Of a stretch of 64,000 nucleotides of DNA, positions 41,424 through 48,636 are shown piece after piece (position 1 is the first letter of the stretch; each line of letters begins with the position of its first letter). A program made the translations under genes and the position numbers. The notes under the pieces were generated by a model. It made no database searches. It was not told where the DNA came from and was given only the letters and a program-made list of their open reading frames with translations. Source of the stretch: an uncultured Treponema sp. (GTDB lineage: Bacteria; Spirochaetota; Spirochaetia; Treponematales; Treponemataceae); assembly GCA_900319625.1 (NCBI GenBank), contig ONPD01000004.1, forward strand, positions 62,001 through 126,000, in the 5' to 3' direction.

Positions 41424-43178
41424 ATGGCAGTTGATGAAAAACTACAGACTGTACGTCACTCATGTGCGCACGTTATGGCAGAAGCTATTCTGAAACTGTT
41501 CCCTGGCACAAAAATTGCAATTGGTCCTGCTATTGAGAACGGTTTCTACTATGATTTTGAATTCCCAACCGAAACCAAGTTCACCGAGACCGACTTTGCA
41601 GCTGTTGAAAAAGAAATGCGCCGCATTATCTCTGGTAATCATGACTTTGTAAGAAAAGAAATTTCAAAAGAAGAAGGCCTTAAGCTTTTTGCTGACCAGC
41701 CTTATAAAATTGAACTGATTAAGGATTTGCCAGAAGGCGAAACTATCACAACTTACGAGCAGGACGGCTATCTTGATCTTTGCCGCGGCCCTCACGTTGC
41801 CAACACAAAAGAAATCAACGGACAGGCTTTCAAGCTTACAAAAATTGCAGGCGCTTACTGGCGCGGTGATTCTAACAACAAGATGCTGACCCGCGTTTAT
41901 GCAGTTTGTTTTGCAAAACCAAATGACCTTAAAGATTACCTTAAGATGATTGAAGAGGCAGAAAAACGCGACCACCGTAAGCTGGGAACTCAGATGGATC
42001 TCTTCCACCTTGATCCGGAAGACCCGGGTCAGATTTTCTGGCATCCAAACGGATGGACTATCTACACAACAATTCAGGATTATTTGAGAAAGATGGTTCG
42101 CCGCGACGGATATCTTGAAGTAAATACTCCGGCTATTATGCCACGCACTTTGTGGGAACGTTCCGGTCACTGGGGACACTACCAGCAGAACATGTTCATT
42201 ACAGAAAGTGAAAAACGTCTTTTTGCCATTAAACCTATGAACTGTCCGGGTGCCCTTGAGATTTTTAAGAGCCGCCAGCGTTCATATAAAGACCTTCCTT
42301 TGCGTCTTGCTGAGTTTGGTCACGATGTTCGTAACGAACCTTCCGGAACTTTGCACGGAATTATGCGTGTACGCGGCTTTGTTCAGGATGATGCACATAT
42401 TTTGTGTACAGAAGAGCAGATTGGTGCCGAAGTTGCAAAATTCTGTAAGCTTTTGAAGACAGTTTACCATGACTTTGGCTTTAATGACCTTGTAGTAAAA
42501 TTCTCTACAATGCCGGAAGACCACGTAGGTGACCTTGCAACATGGGAAAGAGCAGAAAAAGCCCTTTCTGACGCTTGTCACGAAGCTGGTCTTGAATACG
42601 AAATTCAGCCTGGTGAAGGTGCCTTCTACGGTCCAAAACTCGAATTCAAACTTTACGACTGTCTTGGCCGTGAATGGCAGTGTGGTACAATCCAGGTAGA
42701 CTATCAGCTTCCAAGTGCAGAACGTCTTGACGCAACATACATTGGCGCAGATAACCAGAAACACCACCCGGTAATGCTGCATCGCGCTATCCTTGGTTCT
42801 CTTGAGCGTTTCCTTGGTATTCTGATTGAAAACTTTGCCGGTGCCTTCCCAGCTTGGCTTGCATTCGAGCAGGTTGCTGTTGTTCCTGTAAGCACAGAAT
42901 TCAATGACTATGCAAATGAAATCGCAGAAAAACTTCAGGACAAGGGCTTCCGCGCTAATGCCTACCTTGATGACGACAACATGAAGAGTAAGATTAAGGT
43001 AATTTCTACAGAACACCGCACCCCTTACATTCTGGTTGTTGGTCAGAAAGAAAAGGACGAAAAAGCAGTTTGCGTACGCTACCGCTTCAGCTCTGGCAAA
43101 CAGCAGGAAACAAAATCGCTTGAAGATTTTATCAGCTACATCACAAAAAATGTAGAAGATAAATCTGTAGAGATTTAA
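41424..43178 (+). CDS. thrS: Threonyl-tRNA synthetase (no TGS domain)
   Basis: Charges tRNA-Thr. At 584 residues it is shorter than the usual ~640 because it starts directly in the editing domain ([18 protein letters not shown], later LDLCRGPHV) and lacks the N-terminal TGS domain. The class II core is complete: zinc ligands lie in [22 protein letters not shown] and [17 protein letters not shown]. The anticodon-binding domain begins [20 protein letters not shown]. The promoter and AGAGGT directly precede this ATG, so the short form is real, not a missed start. A terminator follows. Confidence 0.96.
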   Translation: MAVDEKLQTVRHSCAHVMAEAILKLFPGTKIAIGPAIENGFYYDFEFPTETKFTETDFAAVEKEMRRIISGNHDFVRKEISKEEGLKLFADQPYKIELIKDLPEGETITTYEQDGYLDLCRGPHVANTKEINGQAFKLTKIAGAYWRGDSNNKMLTRVYAVCFAKPNDLKDYLKMIEEAEKRDHRKLGTQMDLFHLDPEDPGQIFWHPNGWTIYTTIQDYLRKMVRRDGYLEVNTPAIMPRTLWERSGHWGHYQQNMFITESEKRLFAIKPMNCPGALEIFKSRQRSYKDLPLRLAEFGHDVRNEPSGTLHGIMRVRGFVQDDAHILCTEEQIGAEVAKFCKLLKTVYHDFGFNDLVVKFSTMPEDHVGDLATWERAEKALSDACHEAGLEYEIQPGEGAFYGPKLEFKLYDCLGREWQCGTIQVDYQLPSAERLDATYIGADNQKHHPVMLHRAILGSLERFLGILIENFAGAFPAWLAFEQVAVVPVSTEFNDYANEIAEKLQDKGFRANAYLDDDNMKSKIKVISTEHRTPYILVVGQKEKDEKAVCVRYRFSSGKQQETKSLEDFISYITKNVEDKSVEI

Positions 43179-43196
43179 GTTCAGAATAACTTATTG

Positions 43197-43233
43197 AAAA
43201 GCATCAGCGAAAAAAAGCTGATGCTTTTTTTTT
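43197..43233 (+). terminator. Terminator of thrS
   Basis: GCATCAGC (43201-43208) pairs with GCTGATGC (43217-43224), flanked by A4 and T9. Confidence 0.9.
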
Positions 43234-43315
43234 AGGGCTTTGTACATTGACAGGCCTATAAAAATAGAGGAAACTTTTATAAATAATTAAGTTTAATTAT
43301 ATTACAGGAGTTATT

Positions 43316-44908
43316 ATGAAAAAGTTTACTTTGATCATCACTGCGCTTTGCGCTTTGTTATTTTCCTGCAGTAATGGTTCTGAGACCTCCTCGAATCCAC
43401 CTTCCCAGAAAAAAAACAGCGACTGGCTTTTCTTGTTTTACTTTGATGCAGATGACAGCAACATCAACGATGATTTGTACACAAATCTTCGGGAGATTGA
43501 AGCTGCCTTTGCCCAGACAAGGAATAAAGATGGAAGCCCTAAAGAAGGATACGCTTCTGTAAATGCCCTTCTTCTATGGGATGGAATCAGCGAAGAAAAG
43601 AATAGTGAACAAAAATTTATTCATGCTGACGGAGCTTTGTACGAAATCGGTGCCGATTATACCTTGCAAGTTCTTCCAACCCAAGGAAATGAATATGGCG
43701 ATGGCAGAGTATATCTTACTGAGGGCTTTTCAGTTGGAGCAAACACAAAAGACCTGACAGCAGAGGCAGGCAGCTGGCTTGCAAAAGAGCCTGATATGTC
43801 AGATCCGGCAACCTTTACAAACTTCTTAAAGTGGGCTAAAGAGCACTACACCGCAACAAATGTTGTAGTCTGCCTGCAGGATCACGGATCAGGAACCTTC
43901 AGAGAAACTTACACGAACTCAACCGCCCTTACCCAGGCCTTATGTTTAGATGCAAGTGTTGACACTGGCAGATTGCTGACTTGTAAAAATATAACTGATG
44001 CACTCACAGAGGCTGGCTGGACAGGTGCCGATAAGCCAAAAATTTTGTGGAATGATGTTTGTCTGCAGGCCACAACTGAAATTGCCTGGAATTACAGAGG
44101 GGTTGCTGACTATTATTGCGCTTCACCAAATGTAAGCCTTATGCCAAATTATTATGGAATTTTTACAAACATTAAAAAGGATGTGTCAGCACTTAACCTG
44201 GGAAAAGTTATTGTGAGTTCCTACTTTGAGCGCTATTACAAAGATCCTCGCACTTGTCCTTCAAATCCAACTGAAGCGCAAGGACAAAGAGCCAGCGGAA
44301 CTTCTATGTTTACGCAATCATTTATCAGTCTTGATACGAATAAGCTGACAGAGCTTAAAAACGCAGTTGAAAAGCTTTCACAAGATTTACTTACTATAAA
44401 AGAGAATAATGGAGACGTATTTAATTCGATTTATACGAATTATATAAAACAATCTTTATACGTGCTTAAAGACTGCAAGGGGCTTGCCTACCCGGGAACT
44501 TATGCCTGGCTTAATGATTTGGGCTGGTTTTGTAATGACATCCTTTCAGACAAAGACCTGACCTTAGCACATGAAAGTGCAACTTCGCTCCGTAACTTAC
44601 TGAAAAACGGTGACGACAAACTCATCATTTATGCCTGGGGTGGAAGGTGCGCCACAGAGGACAATCCTCAGGGCCAGTGGACTAAAACCACAGCAAATCA
44701 AATGTATCTTACCGGCAAAAAGGATTTTATTTCCCAAAAGAATATATCGACCGAAAAAGATGTAGAAGTTTATGGCCTTACAATTGCAGGAAGTTCGTGG
44801 AAACCAAATAAAGATGAAGCAAATCCTATGCTTCATTACTACGACTGGACAGGATTTTCTGAAAGCTGGGGTAAAGTCATAAGAGCCTGGTGGGATAACA
44901 ATCTATAG
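43316..44908 (+). CDS. Clostripain-like (C11) cysteine peptidase lipoprotein
   Basis: A 530-residue lipoprotein with lipobox LLFSCSN (Cys about residue 18). The C11 fold is shown by WLFLFYFDADDSNINDDLY at the start of the domain, the catalytic His in VVVCLQDHGSGTF and the catalytic Cys in ILWNDVCLQATTEIAW. Clostripain-type enzymes cut after Arg or Lys. A role in surface or periplasmic protein processing or nutrition is an inference. CAGGAG precedes the start. It appears monocistronic; no terminator is visible before the converging flavoprotein gene. Confidence 0.88.
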   Translation: MKKFTLIITALCALLFSCSNGSETSSNPPSQKKNSDWLFLFYFDADDSNINDDLYTNLREIEAAFAQTRNKDGSPKEGYASVNALLLWDGISEEKNSEQKFIHADGALYEIGADYTLQVLPTQGNEYGDGRVYLTEGFSVGANTKDLTAEAGSWLAKEPDMSDPATFTNFLKWAKEHYTATNVVVCLQDHGSGTFRETYTNSTALTQALCLDASVDTGRLLTCKNITDALTEAGWTGADKPKILWNDVCLQATTEIAWNYRGVADYYCASPNVSLMPNYYGIFTNIKKDVSALNLGKVIVSSYFERYYKDPRTCPSNPTEAQGQRASGTSMFTQSFISLDTNKLTELKNAVEKLSQDLLTIKENNGDVFNSIYTNYIKQSLYVLKDCKGLAYPGTYAWLNDLGWFCNDILSDKDLTLAHESATSLRNLLKNGDDKLIIYAWGGRCATEDNPQGQWTKTTANQMYLTGKKDFISQKNISTEKDVEVYGLTIAGSSWKPNKDEANPMLHYYDWTGFSESWGKVIRAWWDNNL

Positions 44909-44934
44909 CTTTTTATAACTTTACCCCAATTTTA

Positions 44935-46362
44935 CTAAAAAGACTTTGCAATCTGTTCAGCAACATAGAGCCCTGAAGCAGAAGATTGACTTAAAGAATG
45001 AGTCCAGCCGGAACCGTCACCGATAAAGTAGAGTCCGTCTAAATCTTTTGCCCTCAGGTGCTCATCAACATCAACGGTGTTGTTATAGAACTTACATTCA
45101 ACGCCGTAAACAAGATTGTCATCATTTACCATACCCGGAACCAGATGGTCCAGAGCCTGAATCATTTCAATGATATCATCAAGAATACGCTTTGGAAGAA
45201 CAAGACTCAAATCACCTGGTTCTGCATTAAGACTTGGAATAACTGTGTTTTCTGCAATGCGGCTTTTTGTAGAACGCTTTCCACGGATTAAATCGCCGTA
45301 ACGCTGAACAATTACCCCGCCTCCCAGCATATTGGAAAGTTTGATAATCGCTTCACCGTATTCAGAGCTGTCATCAAAGGGTTCTGTAAAGGCTTTGCTT
45401 ACAAGAAGGGCAAAGTTTGTCTTATTGGTTTTAAGGGCCGGGTCCTCAAAAGAATGACCGTTTACAGTAATACCGCCGTTTGTATTTTCGGTAACAACAG
45501 CACCGGAAGGATTCATACAGAAGGTGCGCACAAGATCTTCATAAGTTTTTGTGCGGTAGGTAATTTTACTTTCATATAAATCTTTTGTAACATGATTCCA
45601 GATTTCATCAGGACATTCAAAGCGTACCCCGATATCTACGCGGTTTGAGCGGGTATGAATCTTAAGCTTCTTACAAACATCTTTTACCCACTTGCTGCCT
45701 GAACGTCCGGCAGCAACGACTACCTGATTTGTATAGATTTTAAAATCTGCAATTTCAACCTGATAGTCAAAAGCCTCTTTTTCCTTATCCTGATTAAGCT
45801 TTATTGCAGAAACCTCTGTATTTGTAAGGATTTCAACCTTATTTGCCTTCAAAAAGTTAATCAGTTCTTTATAAATTACCTGGCCATAATCAGTTCCAAG
45901 GTGACGGATATCAGCATCCAGAAGATGAAGGTTATGCTGGGTACAGATCTTCTTAAAAAAAGAATCCTTAGAAGTATACAGGCGGGGGAATTCAAGATTT
46001 TTATTTTCACGTTCAGAATAGAGCTTAAAAAAGCTTTCGTTACAGCTGTCGACTGTGCGCATCAACTCAAGAGCCTTTTCCTTTCCGATTTTTTCCCAGA
46101 GGTTTCCGCCAAAATCATTTGTAATAGGGAACTTTCCGTCAGAAAAAGCACCGGCTCCTCCTTCCCCATCCATAATTGAACAGGTTTTACAGCGAACACA
46201 GTTTGTCTTATTCTTGATTGCCGGGCAGATACGTTTTTCAATAGCATTGCCCTTTTCAATAATAATGATATTAAGTTTTGGGTTCTGTTTTACAAGACCA
46301 TAGGCGGTATAAAGACCGGCCGGCCCTGCTCCGATTATTGCAACATCATAATTTTCTTTCAT
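44935..46362 (-). CDS. FAD-dependent dehydrogenase of the COG2509 type
   Basis: A 475-residue flavoprotein. The N-terminal dinucleotide-binding motif is VAIIGAGPAGLYTAYGL and a C-terminal FAD motif is DLDGLYFIGDGSGWTHSL. Between them the cysteine-rich segment RICPAIKNKTNCVRCKTCSIMDG and the GEGGAGAFSDGKF motif are typical of an uncharacterised family of FAD-dependent dehydrogenases. The clustered cysteines could bind metal or take part in redox. AGGTAG precedes the ATG. It has its own promoter at 46380-46408. The substrate is unknown. Confidence 0.85.
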   Translation of the reverse strand: MKENYDVAIIGAGPAGLYTAYGLVKQNPKLNIIIIEKGNAIEKRICPAIKNKTNCVRCKTCSIMDGEGGAGAFSDGKFPITNDFGGNLWEKIGKEKALELMRTVDSCNESFFKLYSERENKNLEFPRLYTSKDSFFKKICTQHNLHLLDADIRHLGTDYGQVIYKELINFLKANKVEILTNTEVSAIKLNQDKEKEAFDYQVEIADFKIYTNQVVVAAGRSGSKWVKDVCKKLKIHTRSNRVDIGVRFECPDEIWNHVTKDLYESKITYRTKTYEDLVRTFCMNPSGAVVTENTNGGITVNGHSFEDPALKTNKTNFALLVSKAFTEPFDDSSEYGEAIIKLSNMLGGGVIVQRYGDLIRGKRSTKSRIAENTVIPSLNAEPGDLSLVLPKRILDDIIEMIQALDHLVPGMVNDDNLVYGVECKFYNNTVDVDEHLRAKDLDGLYFIGDGSGWTHSLSQSSASGLYVAEQIAKSF

Positions 46363-46379
46363 TTTTACTACCTGCCGAT

Positions 46380-46408
46380 ATTATACCTTTTTTTTAAACT
46401 TAAATCAA
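46380..46408 (-). promoter_or_regulatory. Promoter of the COG2509 flavoprotein
   Basis: On the minus strand TTGATT (46403-46408), 17-bp spacer, perfect TATAAT (46380-46385); an AGGTAG ribosome site follows. Confidence 0.7.
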
Positions 46409-46483
46409 AATAACTTGCCGAAACCTTTCCGCTTTTATTATGTTTATATAATAGGAGTGGAGAGAAATCTTTAAGGCACAAAA

Positions 46484-47170
46484 ATGACTAGCGCAGATAT
46501 TCTAACAGAAAACACATTACCGGCATCTTTAACAGACAGTCTTTCGATTCCCGGTGATTTTTACAAAATGGCCTTTCAGTTCCAGCAGATAATGATGGTT
46601 TATGAGAGCGCTATAAAACAAATCGAAACAAAACTTGATATCTTAAACAAAGAAAGCAGCGTAAACCGCACACGCAATCCAATCAGCACAGTAAAAAGCA
46701 GAATCAAAAGTCCGGAAAGCATAGCAAAAAAACTTGAAAAAAAAGGGCTTCCTGTAAATTTTGATTCAATGATGAAAAATCTGAATGATATTGCAGGCGT
46801 TAGGGTTATCTGTCCTTACATTTCAGATATTTATTCAGTCCGAGATATGCTTCTTAAACAACCGGATTTGACTCTTATCAAGCAGAATGATTACATCGAA
46901 AATCCCAAGGAATCGGGCTACAGAAGTCTTCACCTTGTAATGGAAATTCCAGTTTACCTTTCCAAAACAGAGCATAATGTCCGTGTAGAAATTCAGCTGA
47001 GAACAATTGCTATGGACTTCTGGGCAAGCCTTGAGCATCAGCTTCGCTATAAGAATATAGCTAAAGTGCCCGACAGCGTAAGACGAGAGCTTTTTCGTGT
47101 AGCCGAAACCATCGCAATGACCGACCGCGAAATGGAAGAAATTGCAATCGAACTGCAGGCACTTGATTAA
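46484..47170 (+). CDS. Small alarmone synthetase (RelA/SpoT domain)
   Basis: A 228-residue single-domain (p)ppGpp synthetase like RelQ/RelP types. Motifs: SRIKS (72-76), LNDIAGVRVICPY (100-112), the G-loop GYRSLHLV (145-152) and EIQLRTIAMDFWASLEHQL (169-187). There is no HD hydrolase or regulatory domain. It should transfer pyrophosphate from ATP to GDP or GTP. AAGGCAC precedes the ATG. It stands alone; a TPR-fused relative is at 18832-20082. Its stop is six bases from the stop of the convergent small ORF. Confidence 0.93.
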   Translation: MTSADILTENTLPASLTDSLSIPGDFYKMAFQFQQIMMVYESAIKQIETKLDILNKESSVNRTRNPISTVKSRIKSPESIAKKLEKKGLPVNFDSMMKNLNDIAGVRVICPYISDIYSVRDMLLKQPDLTLIKQNDYIENPKESGYRSLHLVMEIPVYLSKTEHNVRVEIQLRTIAMDFWASLEHQLRYKNIAKVPDSVRRELFRVAETIAMTDREMEEIAIELQALD

Positions 47171-47176
47171 AGAAAA

Positions 47177-47317
47177 TTAGATTGGGTGGCGGCGCTTTTC
47201 AATCCAAGACTTAGGAGGCCTTCGCATCCAGATACCACCCACGACAGAATCAAGTTCCTGGTCGGACAATATCAGGCCGGCACTTTTTATAAAAGGCTCT
47301 TTTCTGCAGATTGACAT
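47177..47317 (-). CDS. Putative 46-residue peptide with a double-glycine leader
   Basis: This short frame lies in the otherwise empty stretch between the alarmone synthetase and tRNA-Pro. The product begins MSICRKEPFIKSAGLI, then LSDQELDSVVGG, which fits the leader consensus of peptides cut after GG by C39-type ABC exporters (bacteriocins, peptide pheromones). The predicted core is IWMRRPPKSWIEKRRHPI: 18 residues, strongly basic, two Trp. The start signal is poor (AGGA only one base from the ATG). No exporter or immunity gene is nearby. The alternatives are a chance frame or a structured RNA, since GGGTGG (47184-47189) and CCACCC (47235-47240) can pair. Confidence 0.35.
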   Translation of the reverse strand: MSICRKEPFIKSAGLILSDQELDSVVGGIWMRRPPKSWIEKRRHPI

Positions 47318-47392
47318 TTCCTGCTGGATAAAGGCTTTCAGAGGGCAATAAAAAAAAATACATTTTTTTTTGAAAATTTATGATTTAAGCTC

Positions 47393-47421
47393 TTGATAAA
47401 AGTTTTCGATTAGTATATATT
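47393..47421 (+). promoter_or_regulatory. Promoter of tRNA-Pro
   Basis: TTGATA (47393-47398), 17-bp spacer, TATATT (47416-47421). The mature tRNA starts 14 bases after the -10. Confidence 0.75.
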
Positions 47422-47434
47422 ATTAATCACGCAA

Positions 47435-47507
47435 CGGGCAATAGCGCAGCTGGTAGCGCGTCTGGTTTGGGACCAGGATGTCGGGGGTTCAAATCCCTCT
47501 TGCCCGA
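47435..47507 (+). tRNA. tRNA-Pro (TGG)
   Basis: Cloverleaf of 73 nt. Acceptor CGGGCAA pairs with TTGCCCG, anticodon loop TTTGGGA with TGG, T arm centred on GTTCAAATC, discriminator A. CCA is not encoded (CTA follows). Its 3' 18 bases and the two that follow recur 199 bp downstream. Confidence 0.95.
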
Positions 47508-47509
47508 CT
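47490..47509 (+). repeat. tRNA-Pro 3'-end repeat, copy 1
   Basis: CAAATCCCTCTTGCCCGACT at the tRNA 3' end; an identical 20-mer occurs at 47689-47708 and a diverged copy near 47762. The pattern resembles att sites left by integration at a tRNA. Confidence 0.8.
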
Positions 47510-47546
47510 AAAGAACTTCTGGAAATATCTGGAAGTTCTTTTTTAT
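47510..47546 (+). terminator. Terminator of tRNA-Pro
   Basis: AAGAACTTC pairs with GAAGTTCTT across a 12-nt loop and runs into Ts. Confidence 0.85.
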
Positions 47547-47575
47547 TTTAAATCGTATTCTGAATTTAATTAAAT

Positions 47576-47697
47576 AGGGATTTGAAGCGGAGTGAGCGCG
47601 CCGACAGGCGAAAAGCGTGCACGGATGCACGCGACAGCGAACGGAGACGGCGTGGAAGGAGCAGACAGGAAGTCTGCGACTGTAACGCCAAATCCCT
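47576..47697. repeat. GC-rich multi-hairpin element next to tRNA-Pro
   Basis: AGGGATTTG (47576-47584) and CAAATCCCT (47689-47697) close a 122-bp block. Inside are CGCC-GACA-GGCG (47599-47610), GCGTGC-ACGGAT-GCACGC (47615-47632) and GCAGAC-AGGAA-GTCTGC (47661-47677). It is far more GC-rich than its surroundings and has no reading frame. It shares CAGGCGAAAA with the hairpin at 56322-56427. It may be a mobile palindromic repeat or a small RNA. Confidence 0.7.
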
Positions 47698-47708
47698 CTT
47701 GCCCGACT
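47689..47708 (+). repeat. tRNA-Pro 3'-end repeat, copy 2
   Basis: Exact 20-bp copy of 47490-47509. Like copy 1 it is followed by a hairpin and T-tract of similar layout. There is no complete second tRNA. Confidence 0.85.
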
Positions 47709-47710
47709 TA

Positions 47711-47746
47711 AAAACCTTCTAGAAAATAACTAGAAGGTTTTTTTAT
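47711..47746 (+). terminator. Duplicated terminator after repeat copy 2
   Basis: AAAACCTTCTAG (47711-47722) pairs with CTAGAAGGTTTT (47730-47741) over a 7-nt loop, followed by Ts. The surrounding bases resemble the tRNA-Pro terminator, suggesting the pair was duplicated with the repeat. Confidence 0.75.
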
Positions 47747-47761
47747 TTTAAAATTTAATTG

Positions 47762-47792
47762 CAAAATCACTCTTGCCGACCTAAAACCTCCT
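47762..47792 (+). repeat. Diverged third copy of the tRNA-Pro 3'-end repeat
   Basis: The segment matches copy 2 plus the start of its hairpin with a few substitutions and one gap (CTCTTGCCGACCTAAAACCT against CTCTTGCCCGACTTAAAAACCT). It runs into the 3' end of the DUF2971 gene. Confidence 0.5.
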
Positions 47793-48581
47793 CAAGGGGC
47801 ATTCTGAAAGCTTTATCTTACTGCACAGTTCTTCCATACCATTTGTAGCAAAGTAATCTGACAGCACGTCTTTAGTAACGCGGGCCTGAGGTCCAATGCA
47901 GATTTCTTCAAACAAATCGGAATAGTGGATTTTCAGGCGGTCGCAGACGTTACGCAGTTTGAGAATATAGTATTTTTTAATGTTTGTTTCCTCTACAAAG
48001 AAATGTGGCTGGCCAAGATGCTTGCTAACGTCATAAGGAAGCGAAACAAGCCGATATTCTTTTTCGCTTATAAAAGACGGGTGTTTAAAAAGCGGAGAAC
48101 TTGTAATCAGACGGTTAAAAATCTGGTGAACTTCTGCCTTGTCGGGATTATCACAGGTTACAAGCTGGGCAATTTCATAGACAATATCAAGTTCGCAGCA
48201 GGATTTTGAATAATTCACCTTACAAAGAGGAGCGTGGCCTGCCTGCCCTATCTGTTCAAGAAGTTCTTTATTAAAGGCAATGCAAACTCCCATTCCATTT
48301 TTTGCATATCTTGCCCACTGGGCTGCATCATCAGAATATTCACTGAAGCAGCTGGCATAACTAGAAAGCCTGCTAAAATCCTTGAGGTTTTCTGCAAATA
48401 AATCATCCATGCGCCTGTAAAAGTCTTTGGGAATCGCATTTCGGACGGCAGCCTTCAGTTCCTTAATAAAGTATTCCATCTCCTGGCTGTCATTCATACG
48501 CCTAAGATTCCAGAGCCAGATTTCGCCGTTTACAATAATTCCCCGCATTGCATTAAAATCTGTGTAGTGATAAAGAGTCAT
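47781..48581 (-). CDS. DUF2971 protein
   Basis: A 266-residue protein with the DUF2971 opening TLYHYTDFNAMRGIIVNGEIWLWNLRRMND and EMEYF, then YASCFSEYSDDAAQWARYAKNGMGVCIAF and EKEYRLVSLPYD. The family is widespread in accessory regions of bacterial genomes, and its function is not established. Its position beside tRNA-3'-end repeats fits an acquired gene. No Shine-Dalgarno: the -10 (TACAAT) lies six bases upstream of the ATG. The 3' end overlaps the diverged tRNA repeat, so the last codons may derive from it. Confidence 0.85.
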   Translation of the reverse strand: MTLYHYTDFNAMRGIIVNGEIWLWNLRRMNDSQEMEYFIKELKAAVRNAIPKDFYRRMDDLFAENLKDFSRLSSYASCFSEYSDDAAQWARYAKNGMGVCIAFNKELLEQIGQAGHAPLCKVNYSKSCCELDIVYEIAQLVTCDNPDKAEVHQIFNRLITSSPLFKHPSFISEKEYRLVSLPYDVSKHLGQPHFFVEETNIKKYYILKLRNVCDRLKIHYSDLFEEICIGPQARVTKDVLSDYFATNGMEELCSKIKLSECPLRRF

Positions 48582-48587
48582 ACTTTT

Positions 48588-48616
48588 ATTGTAGGGCGAC
48601 TTGTTTAAAAGGGCAA
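48588..48616 (-). promoter_or_regulatory. Promoter of the DUF2971 gene, leaderless type
   Basis: On the minus strand TTGCCC (48611-48616), 17-bp spacer, TACAAT (48588-48593), six bases, ATG. One of the clearest leaderless arrangements in the window. Confidence 0.65.
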
Positions 48617-48636
48617 ATTAAATCATCTCAATCCCG

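Noticed and set aside
47171..47330. 4.5S SRP RNA or 6S RNA
   Set aside because: The conserved SRP tetraloop region (GGTCAGG..GGAAGG..AGCAG) and the 6S bubble arms are not present on either strand.
47490..47792. Intact prophage or integrative island
   Set aside because: The repeats enclose only about 180 bp and no integrase, phage or transfer gene is present in the window.
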